A program made the translations under genes and the position numbers. Shown one piece after another: positions 34,003 through 42,281 of a DNA stretch of 45,769 nt (positions are counted from its first letter, which is position 1; every line of letters begins with the position of its first letter). The stretch covers positions 1 to 45,769 of the forward strand of contig NZ_JAURWA010000112.1 of NCBI RefSeq assembly GCF_030655195.1. Direction: 5' to 3'. Below the pieces are notes generated by a model. That model saw nothing but the letters and a program-made list of their open reading frames with translations. It did no database searches and was not told the DNA's origin. This stretch comes from Patulibacter sp. GTDB lineage: Bacteria > Actinomycetota > Thermoleophilia > Solirubrobacterales > Solirubrobacteraceae.

Positions 34003-34023
34003 GGTCCGGCGCGTCGCCGGACC
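34003..34023. terminator. Hairpin between convergent genes
   Basis: GGTCCGGCG-CGT-CGCCGGACC, a perfect 9-bp stem, 15 bases after the secreted-protein stop and upstream of the convergent lipoprotein gene end. Confidence 0.55.
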
Positions 34024-34096
34024 CAACGGCGCCCCGCGGTGCGCCGGCAGGACGCGGCCGGTCCGTGACGACGTCGCGGTCGCCCGGCCCCGGGAC

Positions 34097-34654
34097 TCAG
34101 CGGCAGACGCCGGGATTCGTGTCGCAGAACTCGCCGAACTCGCTCGGCGATGCCCCGCCACCGGAGGACGACGCGCCGCCGCCCGAGGTGCTGGTGCCCG
34201 AACCCGAGCCCGAGCCGCCGCCGGAGGTGCTGGTGCCCGAACCCGAGCCGCCGCTGGGCGTCGCGGTGCCGCCCGTGCCGCCGCTGCCGGCCGCGGCCGA
34301 CGGGGTGGAGGTCGTCGTCGCCGTCCCGCCACCGCCGGTCGACGGGGTCGCGGTGCCGCTGTCCGTGGACGAGGACGACGTGTCCGAGCCGGTGTCGCCC
34401 GCCGTGCCCGTGTCGGCCGTGTCGCCGGACGGGGGTGCCGGGCCCGTGGTCGTGGTGGCCGGCAGGTCGCTGATCGCGCCCGCCTGGTCCCCGGCGCCCG
34501 AGGCGAGACCATCACCCGTGGGGGAGGTCAGCGCCGGGGCCCGCGAGGGCTCGATGTCGGTGGCCAGCTCGGAGCTGCCGCAGGCCGCGAGGCCTCCGAC
34601 GCTCGCGCACAGGACCCCCGTGACGAGGAGTCGGCGGAGCGGGGCGGTGCGCAT
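34097..34654 (-). CDS. Ser/Gly/Thr-rich lipoprotein
   Basis: 185 aa. Signal with lipobox GLAAC, so the Cys is lipid-modified and the protein sits on the outer face of the membrane. The mature chain is almost entirely Ser, Gly, Thr and Ala, with a duplicated block GSGTSTSGGG, and closes with EFGEFCDTNPGVC, a Cys pair. Looks like a spacer or glycosylated stalk with a small C-terminal tip. No family recognised. Confidence 0.65.
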   Translation of the reverse strand: MRTAPLRRLLVTGVLCASVGGLAACGSSELATDIEPSRAPALTSPTGDGLASGAGDQAGAISDLPATTTTGPAPPSGDTADTGTAGDTGSDTSSSSTDSGTATPSTGGGGTATTTSTPSAAAGSGGTGGTATPSGGSGSGTSTSGGGSGSGSGTSTSGGGASSSGGGASPSEFGEFCDTNPGVCR

Positions 34655-34686
34655 GATCGGTCCGGTTCGGCGTCCGGGACCGGGGA

Positions 34687-34965
34687 TCAGGCCGAGGCCG
34701 TCTCGACCGGGGCCATGCGACGCCCGCAGGTGGGGCAGTCGTTGAGGTCGCGCTGGGCCATCTGCCCGCAGTTGGGGCAGTGGCGCAGGTTCTCGAGCGA
34801 CCACGGGAGGAGCGACGCGCTCGGGGCGAGCGGGACGAGCTTGCCGACGACGTCGAGCACCTCGCCCGTCTCGCGGTCCCGGTAGGTGTGCCCGGGCTGG
34901 GCCTCGATGATGACTTCGCGACCCGTGGAGGGCGCGCGAAACCGGTAGCGCTGACGTGCGGCCAT
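34687..34965 (-). CDS. Small zinc-ribbon protein (92 aa)
   Basis: MAARQRYRFRAPSTGREVII start followed by a beta-rich segment with RDRETGEVLDVVGKLVPL, then CPNCGQMAQRDLNDCPTCG, two CxxC pairs with a 10-residue spacer, a typical zinc ribbon. Cytosolic. Lies 32 bases from the lipoprotein start on the same strand. The start is supported by a TAGATT box 6 bases upstream. Confidence 0.65.
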   Translation of the reverse strand: MAARQRYRFRAPSTGREVIIEAQPGHTYRDRETGEVLDVVGKLVPLAPSASLLPWSLENLRHCPNCGQMAQRDLNDCPTCGRRMAPVETASA

Positions 34966-34971
34966 GCGCGA

Positions 34972-34977
34972 AATCTA
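34972..34977 (-). promoter_or_regulatory. -10 box of the 92-aa zinc-ribbon gene (leaderless)
   Basis: TAGATT on the minus strand ends 6 bases before the ATG. Confidence 0.5.
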
Positions 34978-35000
34978 CCTGCTCCGCGGGGGTCCGGGCG

Positions 35001-35402
35001 TCAGGCCGCGACGGCGGGCCGCTCGGCGGCCTCGCGGAGGTCGCGCAGGCGACCGATGTGGCGGCCGATCCGGTACTGCGACGGCGCGACGCCGTGGTGC
35101 CGGCGGAACGCCTTCGCGAACTGCGCCGGCTGGCGGTAGCCGACGGAGCGCGCGGCCTCGCGGACCGACACGGGGCCCCGGGCGAGCATCTCGGCGGCCT
35201 CCTCCATGCGGATCTCGATCAGCGCGGAGCGGAAGCTCGTGCCGCCGATGTCGTGGAACGCCCGCTGCAGCTGGCGGCACGAGCACGCGACGCGGTCGGC
35301 GAGCTCGGCGACCGTGAGGTCGGACGCGTACTCCTCGCGCAGGACGGAGACGGCCTCCTCGTACAGGGCCGTGCGGATGAAGATGGTGTCGGGTCGCCGC
35401 AT
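35001..35402 (-). CDS. AraC-family transcriptional regulator, DNA-binding domain only
   Basis: 133 aa, similar in size to MarA/SoxS. Two helix-turn-helix motifs: LTVAELADRVACSCRQLQRA and VSVREAARSVGYRQPAQFAKAFRRHHGVAPSQYR, the second holding the AraC signature. There is no ligand-binding domain. Two Cys (ACSC) in the first recognition region are notable but a sensing role is speculation. Divergent from the CBS gene. Confidence 0.85.
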   Translation of the reverse strand: MRRPDTIFIRTALYEEAVSVLREEYASDLTVAELADRVACSCRQLQRAFHDIGGTSFRSALIEIRMEEAAEMLARGPVSVREAARSVGYRQPAQFAKAFRRHHGVAPSQYRIGRHIGRLRDLREAAERPAVAA

Positions 35403-35505
35403 GTCACAGGGGGTACGGAGCAGCCCCTCGGAGGGATCACTCCGGCCGCGAGATCCGTCGCGGGTCGGCCGATACGCCGTCCTCGCGAGGAGCCGCCCGG
35501 TGGCG

Positions 35506-35511
35506 TAGACT
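35506..35511 (+). promoter_or_regulatory. -10 box of the CBS gene
   Basis: TAGACT would place the start site near 35518. This gives either a 70-base leader to ATG 35588 or a leaderless GTG at 35522 (gap 10 bases). Confidence 0.4.
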
Positions 35512-35587
35512 CCATCTCCTTGTGCGGAACGGCACGAGCGTAGGTGCCGAAGGGCACGACGACCCGACCCGAGGAGTTCCGAGGACG

Positions 35588-36031
35588 ATGCTGGTACGAG
35601 ACGCGATGAGCCCGCTGGTGGTCGAGGTCGGACCGGGTCACACGCTCCGCCAGGCGGCGCGCCTGATGGCCGAGCGCAACGTGGGGGCGGCGATCGTCAT
35701 GGATCCCGACGGCGAGGGGCCGGGCATCCTCACCGAACGGGACGTCCTGCGCGCGGTCGCGGCGGGGGAGGACCCGTCCGAGGTCCTCGTGTCGAGCCAC
35801 GTGACGACGTCGGTGGTCTACGCCGAGCCGTCCTGGTCGCTCGACGACGCGGCCGCCGCGATGGTCGACGGGGGGTTCCGCCACCTCGTCGTGCTCGAGG
35901 GACCGGAGCTGCAGGGCGTGCTGTCCGTCCGGGACATCACCCGCGCATGGGCGAAGGACCGCGGGCTGCTCGGCGACCCGGGCGCGGGCCCGGCGACCGC
36001 GAAGGACGCGGACGCGGTCGCGATCTCGTGA
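35588..36031 (+). CDS. CBS-domain pair protein
   Basis: 147 aa from ATG. Two CBS motifs fill the chain: MLVRDAMSPLVVEVGPGHTL and VLVSSHVTTSVVYAEPSWSL begin each unit, and GILTERDVLRAV and GVLSVRDITRAWA close them. CBS pairs bind adenine nucleotides; stand-alone ones act as energy-state sensors. The GTG at 35522 would add 22 residues with no similarity to CBS, so ATG is preferred with GAGGA just upstream. Confidence 0.85.
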   Translation: MLVRDAMSPLVVEVGPGHTLRQAARLMAERNVGAAIVMDPDGEGPGILTERDVLRAVAAGEDPSEVLVSSHVTTSVVYAEPSWSLDDAAAAMVDGGFRHLVVLEGPELQGVLSVRDITRAWAKDRGLLGDPGAGPATAKDADAVAIS

Positions 36032-36032
36032 G

Positions 36033-36194
36033 CTAGTGGTGGCGGGCGTCGGGGCGGCCGTCGGCGGCCTCGTCGCGCCGCGCCTTCGCGGCGGCGTCGG
36101 AGGTCTCGCGGCGGCGGGCGCGGAGGCTCTCGCGGAGCTCGTGCGGATCGGCCGGCGAGACCTTGGGGAAGCTGTACGTGTTCTGGTCCGTCAT
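36033..36194 (-). CDS. Small charged protein (53 aa)
   Basis: Begins MTDQNTYSFPKVSPADPHE and continues as a highly charged helix rich in Arg, Glu, Asp and Ala (RESLRARRRETSDAAAKARR). It has a good ribosome-binding site (AGGAGG, 7-12 bases upstream), which supports it being real. No family recognised. Convergent with the CBS gene (1-base gap). Confidence 0.5.
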   Translation of the reverse strand: MTDQNTYSFPKVSPADPHELRESLRARRRETSDAAAKARRDEAADGRPDARHH

Positions 36195-36370
36195 GGGTCT
36201 ACCTCCTGATACACCGGAACCGGCGTGCGGTTGCGGTGGCTTCGTCGTGATCGGGTGATCGGCCGTGGTCGTCACCGACCACAGCCGGGGCCCCGCGACT
36301 GGACGAACGGTGGCCGACCGGCGGGACGGGCGCCCGCCGGCGTCGCACCGCGACGCCGTGGACGGAGGTT

Positions 36371-36410
36371 CGCCGGGCGCGCCGCGGCTCCTGCCGCGCC
36401 GCGCCCGGCG
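36371..36410 (-). terminator. trxB terminator hairpin
   Basis: An 18-bp stem with one mismatch and a TCCT loop: CGCCGGGCGCG (36371-36381) pairs with 36400-36410. It begins 8 bases beyond the trxB stop. A smaller stem, GTGGTCG..CGACCAC (36265-36282), lies further on. The rest of 36195-36418 has no gene. Confidence 0.65.
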
Positions 36411-36418
36411 GGGCGCCG

Positions 36419-37396
36419 CTAGACCCGCGCGACGTCGTCGGCGAGGACCGGGACGTCGCGCAGGTAGCGCTCGGCGTCCAGGGCGGCCTTGCAGCCGGAG
36501 CCCGCGGCGGTGATCGCCTGGCGGTAGGAGGGGTCCACGAGGTCGCCGGCGGCGAACACGCCGGGCTTGGAGGTCTCGGTCGTGACCCCCTCGACGACGA
36601 CGTAGCCCTCGTCGTCCGTGTTGAGCTGGCCCTCGACGAGCTCGCTCTGCGGGTCGTGGCCGACGGCGATGAACGCGCCCGTGATCTGCATCGACTCCGT
36701 CTCGCCCGAGACGGTGTTCTTCAGGACGACCGTCGAGAGGGGCTTCAGGCCGTCGCCCGCGGCGGCCTCGAACCGCTCGACCTCGAACGGCGTCTTGAAG
36801 TGGATGTTCTCCACGGACCTGGCGCGATCGACCATGATCGCCGACGCGCGGAACTCGTCCCGGCGGTGGACGACCGTGACGGAGCGGCCGAACTTCGCCA
36901 GGAAGATGGCCTCCTCCATGGCGGAGTCGCCGCCTCCGACGATCAGCGTGTCGTGGTCCTTGAAGAACGCGGCGTCGCAGGTGGCGCAGTACGAGACGCC
37001 GCGGCCGGAGAGCTCGTCCTCGCCGGGGACCCCGAGCTTGCGGTGCTCGGCACCCGTGGAGACGATGACGGCGCGCGTCTTGTGCTCCTCGTCGTCGATC
37101 CAGACGGAGTGCAGCCCGCCGGGCTCGTCGCTGAGCTCGACCTTCGTGACCTGCTCCGTCTTCAGGCGGGCGCCGAAGCGCTCGGCCTGGTCGCGCAGGT
37201 CCTGCATCATGTCCGGCCCGAGGATGCCCTTGGGGTACCCGGGGAAGTTCTCGACGTCGGTGGTCTGCTGGAGCAGGCCACCCCAGTTCCAGCCCTCGAT
37301 GACGAGGGGCTCGAGCTCGGCGCGCGCCGTGTACAGCGCGGCCGTGTAGCCGGCGGGGCCGCTGCCGATGATGATGACGTTCTCGGGGTTCGGCAT
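36419..37396 (-). CDS. trxB: Thioredoxin reductase
   Basis: 325 aa. FAD motif IIIGSGPAGYTAA, redox pair Cys137-Ala-Thr-Cys140 in SYCATCDAAFF, NADPH motif GGGDSAMEEA and the C-terminal FAD loop GVFAAGDLVD. It reduces thioredoxin at the expense of NADPH. The ATG at 37396 is preceded by AAGGA, so this gene is not leaderless. No thioredoxin gene lies downstream. The promoter carries a dyad. Confidence 0.95.
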   Translation of the reverse strand: MPNPENVIIIGSGPAGYTAALYTARAELEPLVIEGWNWGGLLQQTTDVENFPGYPKGILGPDMMQDLRDQAERFGARLKTEQVTKVELSDEPGGLHSVWIDDEEHKTRAVIVSTGAEHRKLGVPGEDELSGRGVSYCATCDAAFFKDHDTLIVGGGDSAMEEAIFLAKFGRSVTVVHRRDEFRASAIMVDRARSVENIHFKTPFEVERFEAAAGDGLKPLSTVVLKNTVSGETESMQITGAFIAVGHDPQSELVEGQLNTDDEGYVVVEGVTTETSKPGVFAAGDLVDPSYRQAITAAGSGCKAALDAERYLRDVPVLADDVARV

Positions 37397-37449
37397 TGAA
37401 GGTCCTTCTCGGTCGTCGGGTGGGCGCGGTCGCGTTCCACCGTCTTCCT

Positions 37450-37470
37450 GCACTTTACAAAATGAAGTGC
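37450..37470 (-). promoter_or_regulatory. Dyad GCACTT-N9-AAGTGC at the trxB promoter
   Basis: On the minus strand the dyad contains TTTGTAAAG, with TAAAGT as a possible -10 box. The island is markedly AT-rich. The same 9-mer occurs at the moeZ promoter (1297-1305). Confidence 0.45.
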
Positions 37471-37552
37471 CCGGGCGCCAGGGGTCTGGTCGTCAGGCTC
37501 CTCGCGGTCGCCCAACGGTACGCGGCACGGAGGCGACGGGGGCCGGAGGCCC

Positions 37553-38491
37553 TCAGGCCGTGCGCGCGCGCCCCGCGACGCGCCCGATGGCGTCGCCGGT
37601 GCGCACGAGCGGCCCGGCGGCCAGCGGGGTCGCCCGGCGGACGGCCTCGGCCAGCGCGCCGCCGGCGATGATGTCGGTCGCGTAGTGCTCGCCGAGGTAG
37701 ACCAGCGCGAAGCCGAGCGTCGCCGCGTAGGTCCAGCCGATCGCGCCGGCCACCGGGCCCACGTCGCGCAGCACCTGGGCGGACGCGACCGAGGTGCCGA
37801 AGTGCAGGGAGGGCATCGCGGCGAGCGGGTTGCCCCCCAGCGCGTCGTAGAGCTGCGGCCAGCGGTCGCCGAAGAGCTCCTCGCCGTACTCCCGCATGAG
37901 TCGGCGCAGCGGCCGGCCGTCCGGGCCGAAGTCGATCCGCCCGGCCTCGGCCGCGAACCACGGCGGGGCGGTGGGGACGGCCCAGTACACGACCGCGCCG
38001 AGGTCGAACGTGCCGTAGATGCGGGCCGCCGCGCGCGGGAACTGCTCGGGGTGGCGCAGGAGGACGTACGCGACGGTGGAGTGGGGGACGAAGAACCAGA
38101 CCCAGTGGCTGACGCTGAGCGCCTTCTCCCACCACTGGAACGTCCCGTCGCGGTGGAGGGCCTGCTGGAGGCGCACCGTGGGGATCCGGCCACGACCGAT
38201 CCGGAGGTCGCTCCGGATCGGGTAGTCCACGCGGACGCGCGAGCGCAGGCGCTCGGGGTCGTCCGCCGGCATCTCGTAGGCGGCGAAGTAGGCCCACATC
38301 TGCAGGGTGCAGACCACGGCGTCGCGGGACCGCGACCGCGGCACCAGGAACGTCACGGCGACCGGCGCGGCGGCGGCGGTCGCCAGCACGACCGCCGGCT
38401 TGAGCCGCAGCCGACGGCGGGCCAGGGGGGCGGCGACGCCGAGCCCGACCGCCGCCCAGGCGGCCGCGCGGATGAGGTTCCGGGGCGTCAC
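37553..38491 (-). CDS. PAP2-superfamily membrane phosphatase
   Basis: 312 aa from GTG. Two N-terminal hydrophobic helices, then the PAP2 catalytic motifs AMPSLHFGTS and YLGEHYATDIIAGG (His, His/Asp pair). The PAP2_3 branch includes inositolphosphotransferase-like and phosphatidic-acid phosphatases. A TAGGGT box ends 8 bases before the GTG. The substrate is unknown. Confidence 0.8.
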   Translation of the reverse strand: MTPRNLIRAAAWAAVGLGVAAPLARRRLRLKPAVVLATAAAAPVAVTFLVPRSRSRDAVVCTLQMWAYFAAYEMPADDPERLRSRVRVDYPIRSDLRIGRGRIPTVRLQQALHRDGTFQWWEKALSVSHWVWFFVPHSTVAYVLLRHPEQFPRAAARIYGTFDLGAVVYWAVPTAPPWFAAEAGRIDFGPDGRPLRRLMREYGEELFGDRWPQLYDALGGNPLAAMPSLHFGTSVASAQVLRDVGPVAGAIGWTYAATLGFALVYLGEHYATDIIAGGALAEAVRRATPLAAGPLVRTGDAIGRVAGRARTA

Positions 38492-38499
38492 GAGGCCGG

Positions 38500-38505
38500 A
38501 CCCTA
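38500..38505 (-). promoter_or_regulatory. -10 box of the PAP2 gene (leaderless)
   Basis: TAGGGT on the minus strand ends 8 bases before the GTG. Confidence 0.45.
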
Positions 38506-38605
38506 GCGGGGGAGCGTGCACCCCCGGCGCCCGGTCGCACGAGGCCCGCGAGGTGGGTTGGCCAGCCAGCCAGCCGACGCCCGGAAGTCTGTCATCCTGG
38601 CGCGC

Positions 38606-39427
38606 ATGAGCGACTTCGAGACGGTCCAGGAGTACGAGACGGTCAACCTGCTGCGCGACGGCGCGGCGGCGATCGTGGAGATGAACCGCCCCGAGGTCCT
38701 GAACGCCTGGAACGGCCAGATCGCGACCGACCTCGTGGACGCCCTGAACGCCTGCGCCGGCGACGACGTCCGGGCCGTGCTGGTGACGGGCGCAGGACGC
38801 GGCTTCTCGGCGGGCGCCGACCTCGGGTCGATGTCCCAGGGCGGCCTCCCGACCCGGGCCTCCGGTCGCCCCGACCTCGAGCGTCTGCTCCACGCCAGGT
38901 ACCACCCGATCATGCGCGCGGTCCGCGGGCTGGACAAGCCCGTCCTCGCCGGTGTCGACGGCACCGCGGCGGGCATCGGCATGAGCTTCGCGCTCGCGTG
39001 CGACCTGGTGACCGTCAGCGAGCGGGCCAAGCTCAACCACGCGTTCACGAAGATCGGTCTGGGCCCGGACGGTGGCGCGTCGATCTTCCTCGTCGCCCGG
39101 CTGGGCTGGACGCGGGCGTCGGAGATCATGCTCGAGGGCCGCGTCGTCGAGGCGGAGGAGGCCCTCCGCATCGGTCTCGTCAACCGCGTCCGTCCGACCG
39201 AGGGCTTCCGTTCCGCGCTCGAGGAGCAGGTGCGGGCGCTGGCCGCCGGCCCGACCGCCTCCCACGCCGCGACGAAGCGGGTCCTCAACGCGCTGGTCCT
39301 CCGGAGCCTGGAGGAGGTCCTCTCCCTCGAGGCCCGGGAGCAGGGTCTCCTGGGCGACTCCACGGACTTCGCGGGGGCCGTCTCGGCGTTCATGAAGAAG
39401 GAGCAGCCGACCTACATCGGCCGCTGA
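38606..39427 (+). CDS. Enoyl-CoA hydratase/isomerase family protein (PaaG-like)
   Basis: 273 aa crotonase fold. Oxyanion-hole motifs GAGRGFSAGADLGSM and GTAAGIGMSFALACDL. The catalytic loop reads FTKIGLGPDGGAS, with Asp as in PaaG-type isomerases and without the usual Glu pair of a plain hydratase. C-terminal LEAREQGLLGDSTDFAGAV segment is normal. CATCCT ends 7 bases before the ATG. Lone gene; no acyl-CoA dehydrogenase nearby. Confidence 0.85.
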   Translation: MSDFETVQEYETVNLLRDGAAAIVEMNRPEVLNAWNGQIATDLVDALNACAGDDVRAVLVTGAGRGFSAGADLGSMSQGGLPTRASGRPDLERLLHARYHPIMRAVRGLDKPVLAGVDGTAAGIGMSFALACDLVTVSERAKLNHAFTKIGLGPDGGASIFLVARLGWTRASEIMLEGRVVEAEEALRIGLVNRVRPTEGFRSALEEQVRALAAGPTASHAATKRVLNALVLRSLEEVLSLEAREQGLLGDSTDFAGAVSAFMKKEQPTYIGR

Positions 39428-39526
39428 CGGCGCGTTCCCGCTCCCCATGTTCGACGCCAAACCCCCATTCCAACGGGCTTCGGGTCCGACGACGCGAGGG
39501 TGGTTCCTTCCGGTGCAGTCCGTCAC

Positions 39527-39532
39527 TAGAAT
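39527..39532 (+). promoter_or_regulatory. -10 box of the cytochrome oxidase cluster
   Basis: TAGAAT, the best consensus match in the window, ends 10 bases before TTG 39543. It falls inside the longer ctaC frames and argues against their starts. Confidence 0.45.
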
Positions 39533-39542
39533 CCGGCAGGCT

Positions 39543-40544
39543 TTGCGACGCTCGAACCGGATCCCTCACCTCACTAGGGCTTCCTGGCGCACGTTGACGT
39601 CGGCGATCGCCCTCGCGATCGGCCTGACGCTCGTCACCGCCGGACCAGCCTCCGCCTCGTTCTGGGCGCCGCAACACGGCGGCTCTCCGAACGCGGACCG
39701 CATCCACACGCTCTACGCCGTGGTGTTCGGCGTCGGCGTCGTGATCTTCATCGCGGTCTTCGGCGCCCTCGTCTACGCCATCGTCAAGTTCCGGGCCCGT
39801 CCCGGCGCGGTGGCGGAGCAGCTCCACGGCAACACCCGCCTGGAGATCGGCTGGACGGCCGGTGCCGCGGGCATCGTGCTCGTCCTGGGCATCGTCACGT
39901 TCCTGATGCTCCCGGGCATCCGCAACCCGGACAACTCCGACGCCGACGGCTGGGCGATCCCCGCCGGGTACCAGACGGCGAAGGACAAGGAGCTCCTGCC
40001 CAAGGACGGCAAGTCGCTGAACATCGACGTCAACGGCCAGCAGTACGCCTGGCGCTTCACGTACCCAGACGCCGACCAGGACCGTCAGAACAACGTCCAG
40101 GCGTACGAGGAGATGGTCGTCCCCACCGGGACGACCGTCACCCTCGACATCCGCAGCTCGGACGTCGGTCACGCCTGGTGGATCCCGAAGCTCGGCGGCA
40201 AGGCCGACGCGCTCCCGGGCTACACGAACCACACCTGGTTCAAGATCCCCCGCGGCAAGGAGGGCACGTACGTCGGCCAGTGCGCCGAGCTCTGCGGCCG
40301 CAACCACGCGAACATGACCGCGCGGGTCCGCGCCGTCACGCCCGACGAGTTCACCCAGTGGCTCGCGGGCCAGAAGCAGAGCCTCGCCCAGGCCGGCGTC
40401 GCGGCCCAGCAGTTCCGCGACCAGCAGGCCAAGAACGATGCCGCTGCAGCGGCGGCCCAGGCCGCCGAGAACGAGACCACGACCCCCGAAGCGTCGACGT
40501 CGAGCACCGACGCCGAGTCCGCCGCCGGCGCCGCCCAGCGCTGA
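39543..40544 (+). CDS. ctaC: Cytochrome c oxidase subunit II
   Basis: 333 aa from TTG (ATG 39447 and GTG 39513 are in frame upstream). Signal peptide (TLTSAIALAIGLTLVTAGPA), two membrane helices (YAVVFGVGVVIFIAVFGALV and the GIVLVLGIVTFLML segment), then the cupredoxin domain with a complete CuA site: HAWW plus CAELCGRNHANM. The tail past residue 290 is Ala/Gln/Glu-rich. Accepts electrons from cytochrome c. Start uncertain; TTG fits the promoter box. Confidence 0.9.
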   Translation: MRRSNRIPHLTRASWRTLTSAIALAIGLTLVTAGPASASFWAPQHGGSPNADRIHTLYAVVFGVGVVIFIAVFGALVYAIVKFRARPGAVAEQLHGNTRLEIGWTAGAAGIVLVLGIVTFLMLPGIRNPDNSDADGWAIPAGYQTAKDKELLPKDGKSLNIDVNGQQYAWRFTYPDADQDRQNNVQAYEEMVVPTGTTVTLDIRSSDVGHAWWIPKLGGKADALPGYTNHTWFKIPRGKEGTYVGQCAELCGRNHANMTARVRAVTPDEFTQWLAGQKQSLAQAGVAAQQFRDQQAKNDAAAAAAQAAENETTTPEASTSSTDAESAAGAAQR

Positions 40545-40570
40545 TCGCCCGGTAACGAGGAAGACTTCCC

Positions 40571-42241
40571 ATGGCCACCGTCACCGCCACGCCGATCCCT
40601 CAGGTCGTCGCCCACTCCGTCGAGAAGCCCATGAAGGGCTGGGTCGACTGGGTCACGACCACCGATCACAAGAAGATCGGGATCATGTACCTGGTCCTCA
40701 CCTTCGCCTTCTTCGGCGTGGGCGGGGTCGAGGCGCTCCTCATCCGTCTGCAGCTCGCGGTCCCGGACAACACGCTCCTGGACTTCAAGACGTACAACCA
40801 GCTGATCACGATGCACGGCACCACGATGGTGTTCCTGTTCGTGGTGCCGGTCATGGCCGGCTTCGGCAACTACTTCGTGCCGCTGATGATCGGCGCACGG
40901 GACATGGCGTTCCCGAAGCTGAACGCCCTCTCCTTCTGGATGCTGGCCGCGGGTGGCCTCGTCTTCTACGCCTCGGTCTTCTTCAACCCGCCGGAGTGCG
41001 GCTGGACGTGTTACGTCCCGCTGGCGTCGAAGGACTACCTGCCCAACGGCGGCGTCGACGCGTGGATCTTCCTCGTCCACCTGACGGGCATCGGCTCGCT
41101 CGTCGGCTCGGTCAACTTCTACGTCACGATCGCCAACCTCCGGGCCCCGGGCATGACCTGGAGCCGCCTGCCGCTGTTCGCGTGGACGATCCTGACGTAC
41201 TCGGTCCTGCTGATCCTGGCCCTGCCGGCGATCGCCGCGGCCGTGACGCTGCTCCTGACGGACCGGCACTTCGGGACGAACTTCTACGACCCGGCCGAGG
41301 GTGGCTCGCCGCTCCTGTGGCAGCACCTCTTCTGGTTCTTCGGCCACCCCGAGGTCTACATCATGGTGCTGCCGGGCTTCGGCATCATCTCCGAGGTCCT
41401 CCCGGTCTTCGCCCGCAAGCCGATCTTCGGCTACAAGGCGATCGCGGCCTCGACGCTCACCATCGCCTTCCTGGGCCTGATGGTCTGGGCGCACCACATG
41501 TTCACCACGCCGAGCCCGAGCGTCGTGCTCGTGTTCTTCATGGTCTCGTCCATGCTGATCTCGATCCCGACGGGCATCAAGATCTTCAGCTGGATCGGCA
41601 CGCTGTGGCGCGGGACGATCATCTTCGCCACGCCGCTGCTCTTCGCGGTCGGCTTCCTGGGCACGTTCCTCATCGGTGGCATCACCGGCGTGATCCTCGC
41701 GCTCTACCCGGTGGACTGGCAGCTGCACGACACGTACTTCGTCGTCGCGCACTTCCACTACGTGCTGATGGGCGGCGCGGTGTTCGCGGTCTTCTCGGGC
41801 CTCTACTACTGGTACCCGAAGATGACCGGCCGGATGATGGACGAGAAGCTCGGCAAGATCAGCTTCTGGACCATGCTGATCGGCTTCCACACCACGTTCC
41901 TGGTCCAGCACTCCATCGGCCTGGACGGCATGCCCCGGCGCATCCCGGAGTACGCGGACGTCGGCAACCTGGCGATCTACAACCTGATCTCGACGATCGG
42001 CGCGTTCATCCTCGGCATCGGCATCCTGCTGACCGCGATCAACGCCCTGCGCAGCCTCAAGCACGGCGCCGTCTCCGGGCCCGACCCGTGGAAGGCCAAC
42101 ACGCTCGAGTGGTTCACGCAGTCGCCGCCGCCGCAGAACAACTTCGACGCGGTCCCGCGCGTGCGCTCGGTCGAGCCGATGAAGGACATCCGCGCCGAGA
42201 TCGAGCGCCGGAACAACGAGCCCGACCCGGTCTCCGCGTGA
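40571..42241 (+). CDS. ctaD: Cytochrome c oxidase subunit I
   Basis: 556 aa, 12 helices. A1-type features: GHPEVYIMVLPGFG (proton-channel Glu plus the His-Tyr crosslink pair), HHMFTT (CuB His pair), TGIKIFSWIG (K-channel Lys) and HFHYVLMGGAVFA (haem His). Catalytic subunit reducing O2 to water and pumping protons. ATG 26 bases after ctaC with GAGG upstream. Confidence 0.96.
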   Translation: MATVTATPIPQVVAHSVEKPMKGWVDWVTTTDHKKIGIMYLVLTFAFFGVGGVEALLIRLQLAVPDNTLLDFKTYNQLITMHGTTMVFLFVVPVMAGFGNYFVPLMIGARDMAFPKLNALSFWMLAAGGLVFYASVFFNPPECGWTCYVPLASKDYLPNGGVDAWIFLVHLTGIGSLVGSVNFYVTIANLRAPGMTWSRLPLFAWTILTYSVLLILALPAIAAAVTLLLTDRHFGTNFYDPAEGGSPLLWQHLFWFFGHPEVYIMVLPGFGIISEVLPVFARKPIFGYKAIAASTLTIAFLGLMVWAHHMFTTPSPSVVLVFFMVSSMLISIPTGIKIFSWIGTLWRGTIIFATPLLFAVGFLGTFLIGGITGVILALYPVDWQLHDTYFVVAHFHYVLMGGAVFAVFSGLYYWYPKMTGRMMDEKLGKISFWTMLIGFHTTFLVQHSIGLDGMPRRIPEYADVGNLAIYNLISTIGAFILGIGILLTAINALRSLKHGAVSGPDPWKANTLEWFTQSPPPQNNFDAVPRVRSVEPMKDIRAEIERRNNEPDPVSA

Positions 42242-42281
42242 TCCGGCGCGTCCTCAGCGCCTCCGGGGGGAGGTGACCCGC

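Noticed and set aside
34137..34260. PEPEPEP repeat protein on the plus strand
   Set aside because: It is the reverse complement of the Ser/Gly/Thr-rich lipoprotein, which has a clear signal and lipobox.
35522..35587. 22-residue extension of the CBS protein from GTG 35522
   Set aside because: Possible by promoter spacing, but the segment has no CBS similarity and the ATG at 35588 starts exactly at the domain.
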